Shown here: positions 7,739-16,164 of the stretch, piece after piece
How the letters are laid out: each line of letters begins with the position of its first letter
Numbering within the stretch: the first letter of the stretch is position 1
NCBI GenBank assembly: GCA_007694905.1
Contig: REEU01000121.1
Location: 1 to 49,369 of the forward strand
From: Gammaproteobacteria bacterium
GTDB taxonomy: Bacteria > Pseudomonadota > Gammaproteobacteria > Pseudomonadales > Azotimanducaceae
Direction: 5' to 3'
DNA: 49,369 nucleotides
The notes under the pieces: model-generated
What the model saw: only the letters and a program-made list of their open reading frames with translations
What the model was told of the DNA's origin: nothing
Databases searched by the model: none
Made by a program: the position numbers and the translations under genes

Positions 7739-10291
7739 ATGTACGTAAACAAGCTTGCACTGGGATGTGCGGGAATGCTTTTGGCTTTTCCCGCTATCGA
7801 CGCCAAGGCTCAGGCGTCCGCGCATCGGGCGCAGCAGGACGTCATCGAAGAAATTGTCATTCTCGGGACCCGTTCGCCGGGTCGAACGGCAACCGATTCT
7901 CCGGTTCCGGTGGACGCACTCACGTCCGAAGCCATGCGGGACACCGGCCATACGGAAGTGGGGCGCATGCTGCAGTCGCTCGCACCTTCCTTCAATTTCT
8001 CCAGTTCCACCATCAGTGACGGTACGGATGCGCTGCGGCCGGCCACGTTGCGCGGCCTTGGACCGGACCAGACATTGGTTCTCGTCAACGGCAAACGTCG
8101 TCACGGCAGCGCGCTGGTACATGTGAACACCTCCGTTGGTCGCGGAACGGCCGGTACCGACATGAACGCGATTCCGGCCAGCGCCATCAAGCGGATTGAA
8201 GTGCTGCGTGACGGTGCAGCTGCCCAGTACGGTTCGGATGCCATCGCCGGTGTCATCAACATCGTGCTTCACGATCACGATGAGGGTGGTCGCCTGAACG
8301 CGCAGTACGGCGAGAACACGAAGGGTGACGGTGAGGCCATCGTGCTCAGCTGGAATCAGGGCATCCGGCTCTTCGACAATGGGTATCTCAACGCGACCAT
8401 GGAGTACCGGGATCGCGGCCGGACCAATCGGGCGGGCCTGCAGGGTGACTGCATCTACGCGGGAACATGTACGCCGCTTCCCGACAGCAGCGGTAACCAG
8501 ACCACCGATCCCCGCGAGATCAACTTCGATCGCCAGAGCTTCCGCATCGGTGATGCCGAGTCTGAGCAGTTCGCAGCGGTGCTGAACCTGGGCATTCCTC
8601 TGGTCGATGCAACCGAAATCTATGGCTTCGCGACCTACTCGACCCGGGCGAATACATCGGGTGGTTTCTATCGCAACGCCGGGTCGGCGACCCAGAATCC
8701 CCGCTTCACCTTCGACGGCACGCCGGTGAATGGCGGCATGGGTCAGTTTCCTGACGGATTCCTGCCGCTGATCAACACGGACATCGAGGACATCAGCGGC
8801 AATCTCGGTGTGCGCGGCGAACTGGCGAATGGCTGGAGCTGGGATTTCGGTGCCGGCTACGCAGTGAACACGTTCGACTTCATCATCAGCAACTCGCTGA
8901 ATGCGTCGCTCGTCTCGCTGATCGGCAGCAGCCCCACCCGGGCCCGTGCGGGTGATCTGGAACTCACCCAGTTCACTCTGGACTTCGACGCGTTCCGCGA
9001 CATGGATTGGGGCTCCATTGCCTTCGGTGCATCCTATCGCGACGACGGCTACGAGCTGAATCCGGGCGAACTGCTGTCCTTCGCCGACTTCAATCCCGAT
9101 GTGGCCAACCCCGCCGCGCCTCCTGGTGCCGCCGGCATCCAGGTTTTCCCGGGCTTCCGTCCCGAGAATCAGGTCGACGAGAGTCGTGACTCCTTCGCGC
9201 TGTATCTCGACCTCGAATATGACGCCATTGATCGCTGGCTGCTCAACGGTGCAATACGCTTCGAGGACTACAGCGATTTCGGCAGCACCTTCAATGCCAA
9301 GGGTGCCGTGGCCTTCCAGGCCACCGACGCGCTGCGGCTGCGTGGCTCCATCAGCACCGGCTTCCGCGCGCCGTCGCTGCAGCAGCAGTTCTTCAACTCC
9401 ACCAGCACGCAGTTCGTGACGGATCCGGATACGGGTGAAAGCGTTCCCCAGGAGCGCGGCACCTTCCGTAATGACAGTGCCGTGGCCCAGGCGCTCGGCA
9501 TTCCGGAGCTGGAGGAGGAGACGGCCCGGAACATCAGCGTCGGGTTCGTATTCCAGCCCTTGCCGGATTGGACGATCACGGCGGACTACTACAACATCGA
9601 AATCGACGACCGCATCGTGATCAGTGGTGCCATCGGCACGGGTCTCGACCCGGCGCTCGACGAAGCCCTGGCATCAGCCAACGCGAACTCCGCGCAGTTC
9701 TTCCTCAATGCTGCCGACACGACCACTGAAGGTGTGGATCTCGTCATCAGCCACGATCGGGAATTTTTTGGCGGTGATCTGCAGCTGTCCCTTGCGGCCA
9801 ACTTCACCGATACCGATATCGACAGGGTGCGCCCGCCTGAGGCATTGGCCAATGTGCCGGGCATTGGTGAACTCGTGTTCACCAGTCAGGACCGGTCGAT
9901 TCTCGAGGAGTGGCAGCCGAAGGATCGTGTCAATCTCACCGGGGTCTGGTCCAGTGGACCCATCGGTGTGACGCTTGCCCTCAACCGTTACGGCAAGTAC
10001 ACGGTCGAGGAGGGCGGCCCCACGCGGCAGACCTTCAGCGCCAAGCATCTCGTGGACGTGCAAGTCCGCTATGCATTCGACAACGGCGTGATGATTCGGG
10101 TCGGAGGCAACAACATCTTCGGCACCACACCCGACCGGAACGAAATCGGTCAGGCACGTGGCGGCAGGATCGTCGATGGCGACGGTAACGTGATCGTCGA
10201 TTCTCCTGGTGTCTTCCGCTTCTCCCGCCGTTCCGCTCCGTTCGGATTCAACGGCACCCATCTCTACGCTTCCCTGAGCTGGGATTTCTGA
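7739..10291 (+). CDS. TonB-dependent outer-membrane receptor 1
   Basis: 850 aa; AAGGGGA lies 6 bases before the ATG. Signal peptide about 1-24, then a TonB-box-like EEIVILGTR (37-45). The plug domain runs to about 170 and includes LRGLGPDQTLVLVNGKRR and the RIEVLRDGAAAQYGSDAIAG block, where the plug meets the barrel. The rest is a 22-strand beta-barrel ending in an aromatic residue (SWDF), as required for outer-membrane insertion. Such receptors import iron chelates, vitamins, sugars or other bulky substrates using TonB energy. No substrate is identifiable, and no Fur-box-like sequence was seen in the 283 bases upstream. It belongs to the same subfamily as receptor 2 (16165-18675), sharing the LGTR, VPVD and plug motifs. 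Confidence 0.95.
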   Translation: MYVNKLALGCAGMLLAFPAIDAKAQASAHRAQQDVIEEIVILGTRSPGRTATDSPVPVDALTSEAMRDTGHTEVGRMLQSLAPSFNFSSSTISDGTDALRPATLRGLGPDQTLVLVNGKRRHGSALVHVNTSVGRGTAGTDMNAIPASAIKRIEVLRDGAAAQYGSDAIAGVINIVLHDHDEGGRLNAQYGENTKGDGEAIVLSWNQGIRLFDNGYLNATMEYRDRGRTNRAGLQGDCIYAGTCTPLPDSSGNQTTDPREINFDRQSFRIGDAESEQFAAVLNLGIPLVDATEIYGFATYSTRANTSGGFYRNAGSATQNPRFTFDGTPVNGGMGQFPDGFLPLINTDIEDISGNLGVRGELANGWSWDFGAGYAVNTFDFIISNSLNASLVSLIGSSPTRARAGDLELTQFTLDFDAFRDMDWGSIAFGASYRDDGYELNPGELLSFADFNPDVANPAAPPGAAGIQVFPGFRPENQVDESRDSFALYLDLEYDAIDRWLLNGAIRFEDYSDFGSTFNAKGAVAFQATDALRLRGSISTGFRAPSLQQQFFNSTSTQFVTDPDTGESVPQERGTFRNDSAVAQALGIPELEEETARNISVGFVFQPLPDWTITADYYNIEIDDRIVISGAIGTGLDPALDEALASANANSAQFFLNAADTTTEGVDLVISHDREFFGGDLQLSLAANFTDTDIDRVRPPEALANVPGIGELVFTSQDRSILEEWQPKDRVNLTGVWSSGPIGVTLALNRYGKYTVEEGGPTRQTFSAKHLVDVQVRYAFDNGVMIRVGGNNIFGTTPDRNEIGQARGGRIVDGDGNVIVDSPGVFRFSRRSAPFGFNGTHLYASLSWDF

Positions 10292-10304
10292 TCGAGCCGC
10301 TCAG

Positions 10305-10340
10305 CCTGCCGGTGCCCATGCGGCGCCGGCAGGAATTTCT
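10305..10340 (+). terminator. Hairpin terminator after TonB receptor 1
   Basis: CCTGCCGGTGCC (10305-10316) pairs with GGCGCCGGCAGG (10322-10333) around a 5-base loop; the only non-Watson-Crick pair is a T-G. AATTTCT follows. It begins 13 bases after the receptor stop codon. The T-tract is short, so termination strength is uncertain. Its core recurs at 12012-12036. Confidence 0.65.
10309..10333. repeat. 25-bp dispersed palindromic repeat, copy 1
   Basis: The 25 bases at 10309-10333 are identical to 12012-12036. The repeat is an imperfect inverted repeat with loop CATGC. Similarity continues loosely for about 14 more bases (11 of 14 match). Both copies sit at the 3' ends of genes. Confidence 0.85.
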
Positions 10341-10506
10341 GCAGGGAGGGGACAGGCGCAGCGGTCTGCAATCCCTTTGTGCGGAGCGCTCGGCAGCGGC
10401 CAGCAGTGGATCGACGGCGGCAAGAGTCCTTGCTGCCATGTGCTGTGGCCGGCCACTGGGGTGTTGGTCATCCCTGACGCTTCATCTCACCGGGTCTGCG
10501 TTGCTC

Positions 10507-11202
10507 CTACGCTTCGACTGTCAGCTCGGTGTCGATCGCTTCCCGCATTGCAGCCATCGTGGCGCGTCGCAATCGTTGCTTGGCGACGAGATGGGACGGC
10601 CGATGCACGTTCTTCAGTGCATCGATGGCTTCCGAAATCCGTTGCTCGATCTGCTCGCCGGGCACCACCGCATCGACGAAGCCCGCGATGAGCGCATCTT
10701 CCGGCTCGAACATCTCGCCGAGCGTGACCGTTCGGCTCAGCCAGGCTGGATGTACCCGGCTGCGGGCGAGCTCGATGGCGAAGCTTGGCGGTGCGATACC
10801 AATGGCAACCTCGTTCAGTCCCATCTTGTAGGGTCCCTCGGCGCAGATCCGAACATCGCAGGCCAGCAACAGAAACGTTCCCATGGGATACGCATGTCCT
10901 GCCATGACGCTGAGGGTCGGTTTGGGGAAGGACAGCAGGCGCAGCGCAAGCTCGGCACCTGCCCGCACCATCGCTGCGCTCTGCTGAGTGTCGTTCGCTG
11001 CAAGGACCTTCAGGTCAAAGCCGGCGGAGAAGATACCGGGCAAACCTGAACAGAGCAGAACCAGGTCAGCCTCGTTCGCCGCCCTATCAAGGGCTTCGTC
11101 GAGATCCGAAAGCATTGCAAGGGACATGACGTTCACCTTGCCGTCGTTCATGGTAATCCGGGCTACGCCCCGATCGAGTTCGTAAGCAACGCTCTCTGAC
11201 AT
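10507..11202 (-). CDS. Enoyl-CoA hydratase/isomerase (crotonase) family protein
   Basis: 231 aa from the ATG at 11202, which has AAGGA 8 bases upstream; an in-frame upstream ATG at 11229 lacks this. Crotonase signatures include GIFSAGFDL (the first oxyanion-hole strand) and a Y-PMGTFLLLACDVRI block (the second oxyanion glycine and acyl-CoA helix). A GLNEV segment carries the Glu that matches the first catalytic glutamate of hydratases. The second catalytic glutamate of true enoyl-CoA hydratases is not evident, so isomerase, hydrolase or another crotonase chemistry is as likely. It is transcribed away from the TetR gene at 11302 with a palindrome between them, suggesting TetR control. Confidence 0.9.
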   Translation of the reverse strand: MSESVAYELDRGVARITMNDGKVNVMSLAMLSDLDEALDRAANEADLVLLCSGLPGIFSAGFDLKVLAANDTQQSAAMVRAGAELALRLLSFPKPTLSVMAGHAYPMGTFLLLACDVRICAEGPYKMGLNEVAIGIAPPSFAIELARSRVHPAWLSRTVTLGEMFEPEDALIAGFVDAVVPGEQIEQRISEAIDALKNVHRPSHLVAKQRLRRATMAAMREAIDTELTVEA

Positions 11203-11265
11203 GGAATTTTCCTTCACCTGGACAGGCATGTTTGATCAGCTGTTGCGGCAGCCTCGGAGTCCGAA

Positions 11266-11278
11266 TTAGACTAGTCAA
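11266..11278. promoter_or_regulatory. Candidate LmrA/YxaF-type operator
   Basis: TTAGACTAGTCAA contains the perfect 8-bp palindrome GACTAGTC (11269-11276). The TAGAC half-site resembles the TAGAC-n-GTCTA boxes known for LmrA/YxaF TetR repressors of Bacillus. It lies between the divergent crotonase (start 11202) and TetR (start 11302) genes, where one bound repressor could control both. Confidence 0.5.
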
Positions 11279-11301
11279 CATAATTTCGGGAAACTCTGAG
11301 T

Positions 11302-11904
11302 TTGCGAGATACTCCCTTGGCACGCAGGCAGAAGCACCGCCAACCGGTAATCGATGCCTCCGTTACGCTGTTCCGTCGGCGCGGCTACGCCGCTACCGGC
11401 CTCAACGACATCGTGGAAGCCAGCGGTGCGCCGAAAGGATCGCTGTACCACTACTTCCCCGGTGGGAAGGCTTCCATTGCCGTTGCGGCGGTGGAAGAGG
11501 CCGGGCGCCGAGTCTGCGAGACGCTTCGGGAACTCGCTGGTGGCAAAGGCTCCGCCGGAACCCTCATCCGGGCTCATGCAGAACTCCTGGCCCGATGGAT
11601 GGCGAGTTCGGGATTCAAGGATGGGTGCCCGATAACCACCGTGCTGCTCGAGCTTGCGCCGGCAAACCGTGCTGTCGCCGAGGCAGGAAGAAAGGCGTAC
11701 GCCGATCGTCTGGCCATCCTGCGTGACCGATTGGTAGCCGATGGGCATTCTGAGGATCGCGCGCAACGTCTGGCCAGTCTCTGCACCTCTGCACTCCAGG
11801 GTGCGCTGATCGAGTCGCGTGTTCAGCGCAGCGGCAAACCACTCGAAATCGCTGCGCAGGAGTTGGCGACCATGCTTGACGGAATCGACATCCGTGGTAT
11901 CTGA
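11302..11904 (+). CDS. TetR-family regulator, LmrA/YxaF-like
   Basis: 200 aa from a TTG start; another TTG at 11317 is an alternative, and neither has a strong ribosome site. The N-terminal DNA-binding domain (about 8-55) contains GYAATGLNDIVEASGAPKGS followed by LYHYFPGGK. The insertion of PGGK where most TetR proteins have xxKE is typical of the LmrA/YxaF group. The C-terminal helical domain, including the KDGCPITTVLLE segment also typical of this group, would bind a small-molecule inducer. It is divergent from the crotonase gene, and a GACTAGTC palindrome lies between them. The likely role is repression of itself and the crotonase until a substrate, perhaps an acyl-CoA or aromatic compound, is present; that ligand is a guess. 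Confidence 0.88.
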   Translation: MRDTPLARRQKHRQPVIDASVTLFRRRGYAATGLNDIVEASGAPKGSLYHYFPGGKASIAVAAVEEAGRRVCETLRELAGGKGSAGTLIRAHAELLARWMASSGFKDGCPITTVLLELAPANRAVAEAGRKAYADRLAILRDRLVADGHSEDRAQRLASLCTSALQGALIESRVQRSGKPLEIAAQELATMLDGIDIRGI

Positions 11905-11993
11905 GTGAATGGGTCCTCGCTGGGGATCGTCTCTGACGATTTCCAACAGACCTGACCCGAACCGTGCATCCAGGCTGCATCCTGGAGCTGAGA

Positions 11994-12036
11994 ATGGGCA
12001 CGGATCTTCACCCGGTGCCCATGCGGCGCCGGCAGG
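11994..12036. terminator. Overlapping inverted repeats between convergent genes
   Basis: ATGGGCAC (11994-12001) is the exact complement of GTGCCCAT (12015-12022). The latter is also part of the 25-bp palindromic repeat at 12012-12036, whose own arms pair. The two hairpins are mutually exclusive. The site lies between the convergent stops at 11904 and 12041, so a bidirectional terminator is plausible; no good T-tract is seen. Confidence 0.4.
12012..12036. repeat. 25-bp dispersed palindromic repeat, copy 2
   Basis: Identical to 10309-10333. It lies just past the 3' end of the SRPBCC gene, whose stop codon is at 12041-12043 on the minus strand. Confidence 0.85.
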
Positions 12037-12040
12037 CGTT

Positions 12041-12961
12041 TCAGCAGGGATACGGCAACAGCCGCGCCATCCGCGCGTCGACCTCTCTGTGGGAAGCCTG
12101 GTCACTCGCGGTCGATGCGGTCGCGGCCATGCGCCGAATGATCTCCGGGAAGTCGCGGTCCACCCCGAATGCGAGCAATGGCAGCATGACCGGCGCGAGC
12201 AGCCACGGTTTCGGCTCCAGTTCCCACCACACCCTGACCTCGGCGCCTTCACCGCGGGGAAGGACTTCCCACCCCCCGAGCATGCTCGTTGCTGGAAAGG
12301 GAAAGTCGGGATCCTCAGCGACAAAGCGCACATCGAAACCGCGTCCCGGTTCGAAGCGCGTGCATTCCTCGCCCCACCGTTTCCCGGCATGGTCCTCACA
12401 CACGCGAACGGCGCCGACGCCGGGTGGCCGATCCTCGAGAATCTCGGAAGATCTCAAGCTCGGCATGTAGCGCTGGATTTCGCCGAGTCGACTGATCACG
12501 TTCCACATGGCCTGGGCGGGGACGTCGACCCCCACCGAGACGCAATGCCGGTAGCTCGACCCTTGCGTCCCACGATGCGCCCTGCCGATCCCCCAAAGCT
12601 GCCATGCGCCGAATACCAGGACCACAGCCGCGACAGCGAGCAGCAGCGCGATTCCAGTCGCGGACAGCAGGTTGGGAAAGGCCAGCAGCACGAGCAGCGT
12701 GCCCATGACCCAGAGCAGGTCGGCGAAGCTCGCGTAGAGGGCACGCCAGGTGAGCAGCCGCGGGCGGGTTGCCTGATGGAGGAGGTCTGCCGCGAAGGCG
12801 GTCAGGCCGACGCCAATCGCCCGCAGAAGCAGAGTCGCCTCGATCCCCAGCCAGCTTGCGACGAGTTCAGGTCGAGCCAGCAGCACCATGGCGCAGCTCA
12901 GCGAGAAAGCTGCATTCGCTGCCAGCGCGATGCGTAGCGGCCGAGTTTGAGGAGCGGTCAT
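12041..12961 (-). CDS. Membrane protein with C-terminal SRPBCC domain
   Basis: 306 aa from the ATG at 12961, which has GGGAGG about 6 bases upstream; a longer reading from 13000 lacks that support. Four membrane helices (about 11-30, 42-62, 71-94 and 101-122) are followed by a soluble SRPBCC/polyketide-cyclase-like domain (about 133-290). That domain opens with a SVGVDVPAQAMWNVISRLGEIQRYMP segment, the usual first strand and helices of this fold. The domain makes a deep hydrophobic ligand cavity in other proteins. Fusion to a four-helix membrane anchor suggests binding of a lipid or hydrophobic ligand at the membrane. The gene is divergent from the CocE-type hydrolase and convergent with the TetR gene. 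Confidence 0.75.
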   Translation of the reverse strand: MTAPQTRPLRIALAANAAFSLSCAMVLLARPELVASWLGIEATLLLRAIGVGLTAFAADLLHQATRPRLLTWRALYASFADLLWVMGTLLVLLAFPNLLSATGIALLLAVAAVVLVFGAWQLWGIGRAHRGTQGSSYRHCVSVGVDVPAQAMWNVISRLGEIQRYMPSLRSSEILEDRPPGVGAVRVCEDHAGKRWGEECTRFEPGRGFDVRFVAEDPDFPFPATSMLGGWEVLPRGEGAEVRVWWELEPKPWLLAPVMLPLLAFGVDRDFPEIIRRMAATASTASDQASHREVDARMARLLPYPC

Positions 12962-13166
12962 CGAAACCTCCCGGTGTACATGGATGACAGGTCGCCACAT
13001 CCTTGCAGGGCGGTGCGCCGTGGAGAATTACCTCGCATGTCATGGCCAAGGCACGAGACGCAGCCTCAGGCAGGATTGGCATGCGTCCTGCTTGGTTTGT
13101 CATTCCGTACAGACGCGTTCACCTGGGCGCTTTGGCGCCGGGGCTGTCATTCGATTGGAGTGCGCA

Positions 13167-14897
13167 ATGAAGAGATTGAGTCTGCTCGTCACCATCCTCG
13201 TGTGGCTCTGCGCCGGACCGGCAACCGCCCAGAGCCTGGAGGGATTCGAGGGCGCTTTCCCGGATACGATGAAAGCGTCCTACAACGTTCAGGTGAAGAT
13301 GCGCGATGGCGTTCATCTTTCCACGGACGTCTACTTGCCGGAACCGGAGGGACAGTTTCCTACGCTTCTGGTTCGCGACATGTACTCCAATGGTTCGAAT
13401 GCCCTGCGGCAGCGGTACGCCCGTTTCGCCACGGCGAACGGTTACGCTTTTGTTTTCCAATCTGTTCGCGGTCGCTACGACTCGGAAGGCAAGTGGTACC
13501 CCTACTTTCAGGAGATCGACGACGGTGACGACACGCTCACGTGGATTGCGGAGCAGCCCTGGTCCAACGCGCGTGTGGGCATGTTCGGCTCCTCCTACCT
13601 GGGTTCCGTGCAGTGGCTGGCGGCGCTGAGTGGAAATCCGGCGCTGCAGGCCATCGCGCCGGCCGTCAGCCCGGGGAACTACTACCGGGATGTCGCCTAT
13701 CCTGGAGGCGCATTCTCGCTGCTGTCGAGGGCGCGCTGGGGCATTGGCCTGTCCGGCAGCCGCACCAATATGACTTATCCCATCGATTGGGTGTCCGCGG
13801 TCGACCATCTGCCGCTGGAGACGCTCGCGAGCAGCGTCGGTTTCGACGTTCCTCACTTTCAGGATTGGCTGAATCACCCGACCTACGATGACTATTGGAA
13901 ACCACTGAACCTGGAGGCACGGGCGCCGGAAATGTCCGTTCCCGCCTTGAACATCGGCGGCTGGTACGACGTTTTCCAGCGCAGCACCATCGGCAGCTAT
14001 CAGACCATGCGCGAGGAGGCCGCGACCTCTGAGGCGCGCGAGGGGCAGCGGTTGCTTGTCGGACCCTGGACCCATGGCTGGAACCAGGGCACGACGATCG
14101 GTGACCTGGATTTTGGAGCGGACTCTCAAATTGCCGTCGAGCCGCTGCTGCTCGAGTGGTTCGACCACTGGCTCAAGGATGGTCCGCCGCCGCAAGCCGC
14201 TGCCATCCGTATCTTCGTCATGGGCGAGAATGTCTGGCGCGATGAGCCGCAGTGGCCACTGGCCGACACCCGTTACACGTCGTTCTATCTGCACTCGGAC
14301 GGAGGGCTTTCGGAAACGTCGCCTGCCGTTGGCGCGGGACCCCTCGAGTACACCTATGACCCAGCGGATCCGGTTCCAACACTGGGCGGCAACATCATGG
14401 ATCCGAGTCTGCGTGGTCCTCATGATCAGGGCCCACTGGACGATCGGGCGGACATCCTGCGGTTCACGACGCAGCCTTTCGATCAACCCACCGAGATCAC
14501 CGGCCCGATTCGCGCGGAGATCTACGCTGCCAGCAGTGCTCCGGATACCGACTTCATGGCCAAGCTGGTGGTGCTGCGGCCAGACGGAACATCTTTCAAC
14601 CTGGTCGACGGTGTGATCCGGGCGCGCTTCCGGGAAGGTTTCGAGGCAGAGAAGCTCATCGAGCCGGACGAAATCTACCGCTACGAGATCGACCTCTGGG
14701 CGACGAGCTATCTCATTGCGCCGGGAGAGCGACTGCGTATCGACATCACCAGCAGTAACTTCCCGCGCTTGGCCAGAAACCTCAACACAGGTGCCGAGTT
14801 TGCGCGGACCAGCGAGTTCGAGGTCGCGCGCCAGCAGATTCATGCCAGTGCTGCACATCCATCCCGCGTGATTCTGCCCGTTGTCCCGCGTGGCTAA
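13167..14897 (+). CDS. Secreted CocE/NonD-family hydrolase
   Basis: 576 aa from the ATG at 13167, which begins a clean signal peptide (about 1-22, ending ATAQS). The frame is open back to 12984 but that extension looks non-coding. It is an alpha/beta hydrolase of the X-Pro dipeptidyl-peptidase S15/CocE type. The predicted nucleophile is Ser143 in GSSYLG, the acid Asp268 in GGWYDVF and the base His303 in GPWTHG, matching the order in cocaine esterase. The C-terminal part (about 370-570) is the beta-rich jelly-roll domain of this family. It probably cleaves an ester or amide outside the cytoplasm; the substrate is unknown. Its stop overlaps by four bases the stop of the convergent gene at 14894. 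Confidence 0.92.
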   Translation: MKRLSLLVTILVWLCAGPATAQSLEGFEGAFPDTMKASYNVQVKMRDGVHLSTDVYLPEPEGQFPTLLVRDMYSNGSNALRQRYARFATANGYAFVFQSVRGRYDSEGKWYPYFQEIDDGDDTLTWIAEQPWSNARVGMFGSSYLGSVQWLAALSGNPALQAIAPAVSPGNYYRDVAYPGGAFSLLSRARWGIGLSGSRTNMTYPIDWVSAVDHLPLETLASSVGFDVPHFQDWLNHPTYDDYWKPLNLEARAPEMSVPALNIGGWYDVFQRSTIGSYQTMREEAATSEAREGQRLLVGPWTHGWNQGTTIGDLDFGADSQIAVEPLLLEWFDHWLKDGPPPQAAAIRIFVMGENVWRDEPQWPLADTRYTSFYLHSDGGLSETSPAVGAGPLEYTYDPADPVPTLGGNIMDPSLRGPHDQGPLDDRADILRFTTQPFDQPTEITGPIRAEIYAASSAPDTDFMAKLVVLRPDGTSFNLVDGVIRARFREGFEAEKLIEPDEIYRYEIDLWATSYLIAPGERLRIDITSSNFPRLARNLNTGAEFARTSEFEVARQQIHASAAHPSRVILPVVPRG

Positions 14898-15274
14898 TCC
14901 AACGGGTTGGCTGACCTCATGCGGTGATCACCATTGGTGTGCATGGCTTCGATGACGTCGGGTCGTACGCGCTCGATCAGACGTGGGATCCCGAGCAGAA
15001 GCACCACCAGCAGCACCCCGCCCAATGCGGCCCAGTAGGGATCGATGGTCAGCGTCATGCCCGCAACGACGAACAGCGCCGTCATGGGCACCATGCCGAT
15101 GGCGGTTGCCAGCAGGAAGGCGCGCGCGGACATGGCCGTCAGGCCGGCGCCACGAAGCTCTTCCGCCAACGCCTGGGGCTGCAGCAGTTGGCCCGTATCG
15201 AACCACCACAGTACGCAGGATGCCAGGACGACACCCGTCAGCAGCGCTCCTCCCAGCCATCCGTAACGCAACAT
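14894..15274 (-). CDS. Short membrane protein resembling the end of a VTT/TVP38 domain
   Basis: 126 aa with hydrophobic helices at about 7-25, 52-74 and 78-98. The middle segment, ARAFLLATAIGMVPMTALFV, resembles the C-terminal conserved part of VTT (TVP38/TMEM64/DedA-like) proteins. Those are about 200 aa or more and carry a longer re-entrant core. Here the first helix leads almost directly into that segment, as if the core were deleted, or this is a distinct short family. It starts 3 bases after the cytochrome c stop and so is probably the last gene of the receptor 2 operon. Function unknown. Confidence 0.65.
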   Translation of the reverse strand: MLRYGWLGGALLTGVVLASCVLWWFDTGQLLQPQALAEELRGAGLTAMSARAFLLATAIGMVPMTALFVVAGMTLTIDPYWAALGGVLLVVLLLGIPRLIERVRPDVIEAMHTNGDHRMRSANPLD

Positions 15275-15277
15275 GGA

Positions 15278-15634
15278 TCAGAACGTGGCGATGTAGGCGC
15301 TGACGTCGGTGACGGCCTGATCGTCCGGAAGTGCGGCTGCCATGGGCGCCATCAGGGCGCCATAGGTATCCCGTTCGCCACCGCGAATCCCGTTACGAAA
15401 GTGGCGGAGCTGCCGTTCCAGATACCAGGGAAACTGGCCAGCCAGTCGCGGCGCGTTCATCGCTGCGTTGCCCTGACCTTGCGCGCCATGGCAGGTCTGG
15501 CAGGTCCGATACAGGCTGCGACCACGCTCCACGTCGGCCTCCTGGCTGAGCGCGACGTTTGGTGCTGCGAAAGCCGTGGTCGCGACCACGGCCAGGCCCA
15601 GCAGCGACTTCAGCGGGAGGCTCATGGCGTTCAT
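15278..15634 (-). CDS. Small monoheme cytochrome c
   Basis: 118 aa from the ATG at 15634. Signal peptide about 1-31, then a class I cytochrome c with the heme site CQTCH (45-49) and GQG(N) spacing after it. Met95 or Met98 in the LMAPMA segment is the probable axial ligand. The pattern APRLAGQ and YL..QL..FR is typical of cytochrome c553/c4-like electron carriers. The start codon overlaps the stop of the DoxX-like gene (ATGA), so the two are translationally coupled. It probably shuttles electrons in the periplasm for the DoxX-like membrane partner or a terminal oxidase; this is inferred from linkage. Confidence 0.9.
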   Translation of the reverse strand: MNAMSLPLKSLLGLAVVATTAFAAPNVALSQEADVERGRSLYRTCQTCHGAQGQGNAAMNAPRLAGQFPWYLERQLRHFRNGIRGGERDTYGALMAPMAAALPDDQAVTDVSAYIATF

Positions 15635-16080
15635 CCGTTCGCTTCCTTCGGCAGATTGACGGTCCAGAGCGTGTCCGCGTCCCGCAGCATATACAGCGCA
15701 AAGCAGGCGGCCAGCATGGGCCAGGCGGCGAAGAAGAGCAGATTGTTGAACGCGTCGAGATACTGTTGCCAGCTCGATAGGGTCGAGACGCCGTGCAGCA
15801 GGAAGATCGCCCCGTAGGTCCAGCGCTTGTAGGCGCCGGCCACGAATGCGAGCACCAGGATGAGCTGCAAGGCACCGATGACGTAGAACGCCGTCGCACC
15901 GAGACCACCGATGAGATAGAAGTGTTCCCACACCCTGGCGGCGTGCTCCGGCGCCACGAACTTATCCAGCGTCCACATGATCATGACGATGAAAACACCG
16001 AGGCGCAGCGCGAGCAGTGCCTTGGGCAGGCGCTCGGCGACGCTGGGGTCGATGCGTGTTTCGAGAGTTGTATCAGTCAT
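15631..16080 (-). CDS. DoxX-like membrane protein
   Basis: 149 aa; GGAG lies 8 bases before the ATG. Four membrane helices, with a short N-terminal tail and polar loops. The pattern, including MWTLDKFVAPEHAARVWEHFY followed by a third and fourth hydrophobic helix, resembles the DoxX/MauE-like group. Members take part in quinone-linked or thiol-linked redox in some organisms. It lies 84 bases after the TonB receptor 2 stop, and its own stop overlaps the cytochrome c start. The arrangement receptor, DoxX-like, cytochrome c, short VTT-like suggests an envelope redox unit. Family assignment is moderate. Confidence 0.7.
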   Translation of the reverse strand: MTDTTLETRIDPSVAERLPKALLALRLGVFIVMIMWTLDKFVAPEHAARVWEHFYLIGGLGATAFYVIGALQLILVLAFVAGAYKRWTYGAIFLLHGVSTLSSWQQYLDAFNNLLFFAAWPMLAACFALYMLRDADTLWTVNLPKEANG

Positions 16081-16164
16081 TCAGAGTTCTCCGTAAATGG
16101 GACTGCGCTATGGCTGCATGTTCGCAGGGTCGCCGTGAACCTGCCTGCCGGATTGTCGGACACG

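Noticed and set aside
11909-12937. 342-aa plus-strand frame over the SRPBCC gene
   Set aside because: Antisense to a gene with a good ribosome site, four helices and an SRPBCC domain.
13119-14858. 579-aa open frame antisense to the CocE/NonD hydrolase
   Set aside because: The plus-strand protein has a signal peptide and a complete catalytic triad; the antisense frame has no recognisable motif.
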